NCBI RefSeq assembly: GCF_024506435.1
Contig: NZ_JANIET010000002.1
Location: 1-64,000, forward strand
Direction: 5' to 3'
Length of the DNA stretch: 64,000 nt
Source: Pantoea trifolii
GTDB taxonomy: Bacteria; Pseudomonadota; Gammaproteobacteria; Enterobacterales; Enterobacteriaceae
Every line of letters starts with the position of its first letter. Positions within the stretch are counted from its first letter, which is position 1. Positions 59,835 to 64,000 of this stretch are shown piece after piece. A model generated the notes under the pieces. It was not told the origin of the DNA. It saw only the letters and a program-made list of their open reading frames with translations, and searched no databases. The translations under genes and the position numbers were made by a program.

Positions 59835-59907
59835 AGCCGTCTTCCTTCCAAAAAGAAATTGTCTTAGCACATCGCTCAAGCCGAGCGTGCGCTGCAATAA
59901 AATGAGG

Positions 59908-60324
59908 TCAGCAGGAAAGCGGTGCAGGCGGGGCGCGCGGACGATGAATGCTGCTAAAGCGACGCACAATCGGCGCAACCACGCGGGGCAGCGGCGGGGC
60001 GCGTGAGATCACCATGATCAGCCAGATGAACGGAATAAACACCCACATCAATAGCGGGACATGCACCAGCAGATCACAGTAGCCGCAGGCAAACTCGCCG
60101 TCGTCCATCATGTGATGGCTCATGCCGGGCATCGGCATATCCGCCATCATCATTTCATGATGGCTCATTGAGCTAACCATCATGCTGTGCTGCGGCATTG
60201 ACCGCAGCTGGCTTTGACGCTCCATCAACGTTTTCGACACAATCGGCGCGACGAACAGCAGCAGCACCGCCACAATGGCGACGCAGGCAGTGAAACGCTG
60301 GCGGAAGTGATGTGTAAACGTCAT
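59908..60324 (-). CDS. DUF2946 family protein with Met/His-rich segment
   Basis: 138 residues. A signal-like first helix (ACVAIVAVLLLFVAPIVSK) and a second helix (VPLLMWVFIPFIWLIMVIS) flank a loop rich in Met and His (SMSHHEMMMADMPMPGMSHH) followed by CGYCDLL. Such proteins occur next to PepSY membrane proteins and copper or TonB genes. The segment looks able to bind copper. It is upstream of, and probably co-transcribed with, the PepSY gene (73 bases apart). The function is not established. Confidence 0.8.
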   Translation of the reverse strand: MTFTHHFRQRFTACVAIVAVLLLFVAPIVSKTLMERQSQLRSMPQHSMMVSSMSHHEMMMADMPMPGMSHHMMDDGEFACGYCDLLVHVPLLMWVFIPFIWLIMVISRAPPLPRVVAPIVRRFSSIHRPRAPPAPLSC

Positions 60325-60503
60325 GGTTGCTAGTGGATGATTCCGTAAATGAGGCGGAAGTGTAACGCGAATGCCCCTGGTGGGTTAAAAAAATAGAGGT
60401 TATTTAAGTAAAAATTCGCACCTTTTGAAAATAATCACTTAAAGAGATGTGGCCGTTAACGTTAATGCAACCTGTTAAATACAGAGTGGAAACAATATGA
60501 TGT

Positions 60504-60523
60504 GGTCGCCATGAATGGCGACC
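60504..60523. repeat. Dispersed palindrome, copy 7 (GGTCGCC family)
   Basis: GGTCGCCATGAATGGCGACC, followed by CTACG, lies between glsB (3' end) and the 5' side of the DUF2946 gene. Confidence 0.85.
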
Positions 60524-60543
60524 CTACGGTGATTCAAGACGCC

Positions 60544-61467
60544 TTAAAAAATCGATCTTCCCAGTCGTTCGGTAAGTTTCTCCAGCAGCGCGGTGCCTGC
60601 TAAGGAGTTACCCGAATGATCCAGCGCGGGCGACCAGACTGCGATACTCATGTCGCCGGGGATCACCGCGACAATGCCGCCGCCGACGCCCGACTTCGCT
60701 GGCATACCCACGCGCCAGGCGAATTCCCCGGCACCATCGTACATGCCGCTGGTCATCATCAAGGCGTTCACCTGACGTGCCTGGCGCGGTGAGATCACCG
60801 CTGATTCATCATCCTGAGTGCGGCCCTGATTGGCGAGATAGAGAAAGGTGCGCGCCAGTTCTTCACAACTCATCGCTAACGAGCAGTAGTGAAAATAGGT
60901 TTCCATCACTTTGCTGACATCGTTATGGAAGTTGCCGAAGGATTTCATCAGCCAGGCAATGGCGGCATTGCGTGCCGAATGTTCGTATTCAGAGCGCGCG
61001 ACGACGCGATCGTAATTGATGTCGTTTTGCTGCGCCAGACGACGCACAATTTCCAGCATGCGCTGACGTGGTGCTGTCAGGCGGCTTTCAAGCAGATCGC
61101 ACATCACCAGCGCACCGGCATTGATAAACGGATTGCGCGGTTTGCCTTGTTCCAGCTCCAGCTGCACTAGCGAATTGAACGCCTGGCCGGACGGCTCTTT
61201 GCCGACGCGTTGCCAGATTTCACCATCCTCATACAAGGTGAGCGCCACGCTGAGTGACAACACTTTGGAAATTGATTGGATGGAGAAACGTGTCGCGGCA
61301 TCGCCGGCCTGAAAACAGCGTCCGTCAGGCGTGCAAATGGCGATGCCGAGCTGGTCGGCATCCACGTCGGCCAGCGCCGGAATATAATCCGCCACTTTCC
61401 CCTGTTGGGTGAGCGGGCGAACTTCGCTGACAATCTCTTCTAGCAATGCATTACTGAGTTCCGACAC
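60544..61467 (-). CDS. glsB: Glutaminase
   Basis: 307-residue serine-dependent beta-lactamase-fold glutaminase, glutamine to glutamate plus ammonia. It follows E. coli GlsB (YneH, 308). Segments: [20 protein letters not shown], the nucleophile in [13 protein letters not shown] (SxxK), [35 protein letters not shown] and [28 protein letters not shown] 61467 is preferred over ATG 61488, because GGAG lies seven bases upstream and the length then equals the E. coli enzyme. It is divergent from the cupin gene. Confidence 0.92.
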   Translation of the reverse strand: MSELSNALLEEIVSEVRPLTQQGKVADYIPALADVDADQLGIAICTPDGRCFQAGDAATRFSIQSISKVLSLSVALTLYEDGEIWQRVGKEPSGQAFNSLVQLELEQGKPRNPFINAGALVMCDLLESRLTAPRQRMLEIVRRLAQQNDINYDRVVARSEYEHSARNAAIAWLMKSFGNFHNDVSKVMETYFHYCSLAMSCEELARTFLYLANQGRTQDDESAVISPRQARQVNALMMTSGMYDGAGEFAWRVGMPAKSGVGGGIVAVIPGDMSIAVWSPALDHSGNSLAGTALLEKLTERLGRSIF

Positions 61468-61612
61468 CTTCACGCTCCATGTAGCCATTCGTGGCCAGGA
61501 TGATGGTGATTTGCGTGCAGCGCGTCAATCGGCGGCGCGAAATTCTGTGAGCCTTCTGGGTGAAGCCTGCGTTACAGTGCGAGCTGATTTCTTCAAATGT
61601 CGAGCTCGCGCG

Positions 61613-61963
61613 ATGATAACCAACCTGTTTCGCGATTTTCCCGCCGCCGCACAGAACGGCAGCGCAGAGACGTTCGAAGCGCTGCTAACGCAGCCCAATC
61701 TACACATCGAACGCATCGTTTCCACCGGGCAAGCCAGTCCACCGGATTTCTGGTACTGCCAGACGCAAGGTGAATGGGTGATAATTTTACAGGGATCGGC
61801 AGGATTGCAGCTGGAAGGGGAAGCGCAGGAGCGTCATTTGCAGGTTGGCGATTTTGTGGAGATTCCCGCAGGCTGCCGCCATCGCGTCAACTGGACGGAC
61901 AGCAGCGGCCCAACGGTGTGGCTCGCGGTGCATTACGGCGCGATTCCGCCTGATTTGGCCTAA
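61613..61963 (+). CDS. Small cupin-domain protein
   Basis: 116-residue single-domain cupin: the first motif is EWVIILQGSAGLQLEGEAQE and the second VGDFVEIPAGCRHRVNWTDS. Metal ligands are incomplete in the first motif, so the metal content is uncertain. The ATG at 61613 is likely, since upstream sequence belongs to the glsB region. It overlaps the talarate dehydratase 3' end by four bases on the opposite strand. Function unknown. Confidence 0.8.
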   Translation: MITNLFRDFPAAAQNGSAETFEALLTQPNLHIERIVSTGQASPPDFWYCQTQGEWVIILQGSAGLQLEGEAQERHLQVGDFVEIPAGCRHRVNWTDSSGPTVWLAVHYGAIPPDLA

Positions 61964-63153
61964 GGTCGCTTGCCGACGCTGTGCGTCAGCGTGGTCCAGC
62001 GCCGCGCCTGCTCGCTCAGGCTAAAGCCAAGGCCGTGACGATCGGAAATCAGCATGCGGCCATCGCGCAGTTCCAGCTGCTCATTGAACAGCGGATTGAG
62101 CCATTCGAAGTGCTCCAGCCAGGGTTCAATCGGGTAGGTTGCCGCCAGGTGAATGTGGATCTCCATCGCGAAATGCGGTGCCAGTTTGCGGCCATGCCGC
62201 GCTGCCAGATCCATGATCTTCAGGAAAGGCGTGATGCCGCCAACGCGCGGCGCGTCGGGCTGCACGACGTCGCTAGCATTACCCAGAATCAGCTGTTCAT
62301 GCTCGCGGAAGCTGGTGAGCATTTCCCCGGTGGCGATGGGCGTATCCAGCGCGGCAGTCAGCGCGGCGTGGCCCTCGACATCGTAAGCATCCAGCGGCTC
62401 CTCAATCCACACCAGATTAAACTGCTCCATCTTGCGGCCCATGCGGATCGCCGTTTCGCGATCCCATTGCTGATTGGCGTCAACCATCAGCGGGAAATCA
62501 TCACCCAGCGTTTGGCGCACCGCGGTTAATCGACGCAGATCTTCAGCGGTGTTGGGCTGACCGACCTTAAGCTTGATGCCGCCAATGCCACTTTCGCGTG
62601 AAATCGCCACGTTTTTGATCACCTGATCGAGAGGCGTGTGCAGGAATCCGCCGGAGGTGTTGTAGCACTGCACAGAATCGCGATGTGCACCCAACAGCTT
62701 AGCCAGCGGCAGCCTGGCGCGACGCGCTTTCATATCCCACAGCGCGATATCAAACGGCGAAATCGCCTGCACTGCCATGCCGCTGCGGCCGACTGACGCG
62801 CCTGCCCACAGCAGTTTGGTGTAGATCTTGTCGATATCATTAGGATCTTCACCCAGCAGCGCGTCAGCAATTTCACAGGCATGCGCATAAATGCCCTGAC
62901 CGCCGGCGCGTTTTGAATAGCTAAAGCCGATGCCTTGATAGCCATCGCGCGTTTCAATTTCCGCAACGATTATTGCCACTTCGGTTAATGGCTTTTGACG
63001 TCCGGTCAGTACTTTGGCATCGCTGACCGGCGTTGCCAGCGGCAAAAATGCCAGCGACAAATGGATCCACACAATACGATCGCCGCTGTCCGTGGCGTTG
63101 CCTGTAGCCTGCGTTTTGGCGTAGCTCACGGCGTTAGAATTCACACTCGACAT
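61960..63153 (-). CDS. L-talarate/galactarate dehydratase (enolase superfamily)
   Basis: 397-residue mandelate-racemase-group enzyme, almost colinear with the Salmonella TalrD/GalrD (398). It dehydrates L-talarate or galactarate to 5-keto-4-deoxyglucarate. The catalytic Lys is in GIGGIKLKVGQP (KxK near 197), the Mg2+ ligands in MVDANQQW (Asp), IEEPLDAYD (Glu) and ATGEMLTS (Glu), and the catalytic His lies in APHFAMEIHIH. CGGAG precedes ATG 63153. A transporter and aldolase would be needed and are not in this window. The divergent LacI-family gene is the likely regulator. Confidence 0.93.
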   Translation of the reverse strand: MSSVNSNAVSYAKTQATGNATDSGDRIVWIHLSLAFLPLATPVSDAKVLTGRQKPLTEVAIIVAEIETRDGYQGIGFSYSKRAGGQGIYAHACEIADALLGEDPNDIDKIYTKLLWAGASVGRSGMAVQAISPFDIALWDMKARRARLPLAKLLGAHRDSVQCYNTSGGFLHTPLDQVIKNVAISRESGIGGIKLKVGQPNTAEDLRRLTAVRQTLGDDFPLMVDANQQWDRETAIRMGRKMEQFNLVWIEEPLDAYDVEGHAALTAALDTPIATGEMLTSFREHEQLILGNASDVVQPDAPRVGGITPFLKIMDLAARHGRKLAPHFAMEIHIHLAATYPIEPWLEHFEWLNPLFNEQLELRDGRMLISDRHGLGFSLSEQARRWTTLTHSVGKRP

Positions 63154-63266
63154 GATGTTCTCCGGTAAATGATTGCGATAACATTTTTGGTCCGCATTGC
63201 ACTATGTGCCAGGAGTTAGGTTTAGTTATGTCTTGATGATCACACTTTTACCATTCTGCAATAATA

Positions 63267-63282
63267 ATGATAGCGCTAACAT
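63267..63282. promoter_or_regulatory. Palindromic LacI-family operator between talarate dehydratase and its regulator
   Basis: ATGATAGCGCTAACAT is a near-perfect palindrome centred on AGCGCT, one mismatched pair, in the 200-bp divergent intergenic region. The central CG is typical of GntR-like LacI-family sites. Confidence 0.6.
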
Positions 63283-63353
63283 TTTGCGTTAAGCTGTTGT
63301 CGCGTCTCACCAGACTGCTATGCTAGCGGCATCTGCATGAACCGTGAGCTGCC

Positions 63354-64000
63354 ATGAAACCAACCAAACTGGTGCGCAAAGGCGCGCCAACGCTGGAAGA
63401 TGTTGCCCGCGTCGCGGGGATTTCGCCGATGACGGTCAGCCGGGCGTTAAATTCGCCGCAGCAGGTGCGGCTGGCGACGGTAGCCAAAGTGAAAGCTGCC
63501 ATCAGCGCCACCGGCTATATTCCTAACGCCCAGGCCGGCAGCCTGGCGAGCAATCGCAGCCGCTTAATCGCGGTGGTAGTGCCGCAAATTAATAACAATA
63601 TGTTCGTTGATACCATTCAGACGCTGAATGACACGCTCAGCGCGCACGGCTATCACATGCTGTTGTGCGTCACCGGCTATGAGACTGAAACCGAGGCAGA
63701 AACCGTGGCGACGCTGTTGTCGCGGCGTCCGGATGGCATCGTGCTGACCGGCATTCATCACAGCAGCCAGTTGAAAAAAGTGTTGTTGCAGGCCGAAGTG
63801 CCGGTGGTGGAGATCTGGGACATGACGCCAACACCGATCGACATGCTGGTGGGTTTTTCCCACGAAAAGGTCGGCGCGCGTGTGGCAGCGTACCTCGCAG
63901 AACGCGGTTATCAGCGACCAGGTTTGATTTGGACCGATGACCGCCGCGCGCTGCAGCGCAAGCAGGGATTACTCGATGCGTTAGCCGCTCAAGGCATTTC
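63354..64000 (+). CDS. LacI family regulator, GntR (gluconate)-like, cut by window end
   Basis: The first 215 residues of a LacI-type repressor. The helix-turn-helix is PTLEDVARVAGISPMTVSRA (about 13-32), the hinge ATGYIPNAQAGSLASNRSRL, and the start of the effector domain LIAVVVPQINNNMFVDTIQT. The pattern is that of GntR/IdnR/GalR-like sugar-acid regulators. It is divergent from talarate dehydratase, so it probably represses it, and the effector is likely a hexarate. It continues beyond 64000. Confidence 0.9.
   Translation, partial: MKPTKLVRKGAPTLEDVARVAGISPMTVSRALNSPQQVRLATVAKVKAAISATGYIPNAQAGSLASNRSRLIAVVVPQINNNMFVDTIQTLNDTLSAHGYHMLLCVTGYETETEAETVATLLSRRPDGIVLTGIHHSSQLKKVLLQAEVPVVEIWDMTPTPIDMLVGFSHEKVGARVAAYLAERGYQRPGLIWTDDRRALQRKQGLLDALAAQGI

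Noticed and set aside
62599..62609. Half ParB site TGAAATCGCCA within the talarate dehydratase gene
   Set aside because: The nucleotides encode a conserved stretch of the enzyme, and there is no second arm, so a coincidence is likely.

Overview
The window looks like part of a large, low-copy accessory replicon (megaplasmid) of an enterobacterium, most likely Pantoea or a close Erwiniaceae relative. This is inferred from enterobacterial protein similarity (YdcF, YgeA, YegTUVW, Sad, GlsB, Ahr and LacI-type proteins) around an unmistakable plasmid core. That core has a P1-type ParA/ParB pair, a RepFIB-type RepA and a very long array of 17-bp iterons reading TTCACTGTAATCAGTAA. No transposase, prophage, rRNA or tRNA gene was seen. 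The chromosome-like metabolic cargo fits the large Pantoea plasmid (LPP-1) class, but species and replicon were assigned from memory without a database search.

Layout. 1-6.5 kb: N-terminal part of an extra EF-G, a ketopantoate-reductase-like gene, ydcF, a stand-alone LacI homologue, a FUSC exporter and ygeA. 6.7-19.5 kb: an organosulfur scavenging island with an SsuA-like binding protein, an SfnB/DszC-like flavoenzyme plus MFS carrier, and a six-gene operon (ssuD, FAD protein, second monooxygenase, MetNIQ-like importer). The operon has a sigma-54 promoter and is divergent from an unusual activator in which a sigma-54 AAA+ domain and Fis helix-turn-helix are fused to an SsuA-like ligand-binding domain. 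19.5-25 kb: centromere-like ParB boxes, parB, parA, about 26 iterons, repA, phased operator iterons and a cluster of GATC sites.

25-31.8 kb: sad, the yegTUV operon with yegW, a toxin-antitoxin pair whose toxin has a frameshift at a G run, and a 4-OT tautomerase. 31.8-36.5 kb: a Dpp/Nik-family ABC importer behind a Zur-like box, with both ATPases fused. 36.5-45.5 kb: acetyltransferases, an AzlCD exporter with its regulator, a CorA/ZntB transporter, an isonitrile-hydratase-like protein, two SDRs, AraC and LysR regulators and a 43-residue membrane protein. 45.8-50 kb: an M20 amidohydrolase in line with an amino-acid ABC importer. 50.3-52.8 kb: a sensor kinase, response regulator and exported HbpS/GlcG-like protein. 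52.8-55.2 kb: a molybdate-type importer lacking its ATPase, with a ModE-like box, and a DsbA-fold protein. 55.5-64 kb: a small unknown, two tandem Ahr-type alcohol dehydrogenases, a PepSY/DUF2946 pair, glsB, a cupin, L-talarate/galactarate dehydratase and its divergent LacI-family regulator, cut by the window end.

Two palindrome families are scattered between genes. TGGCGATTTCAGCCTGAAAT resembles the A-box/B-box arrangement of P1 parS and clusters behind parB, with one perfect copy 22 kb away. GGTCGCCATnnATGGCGACC occurs seven times, mostly between convergent genes, and behaves like a REP element.
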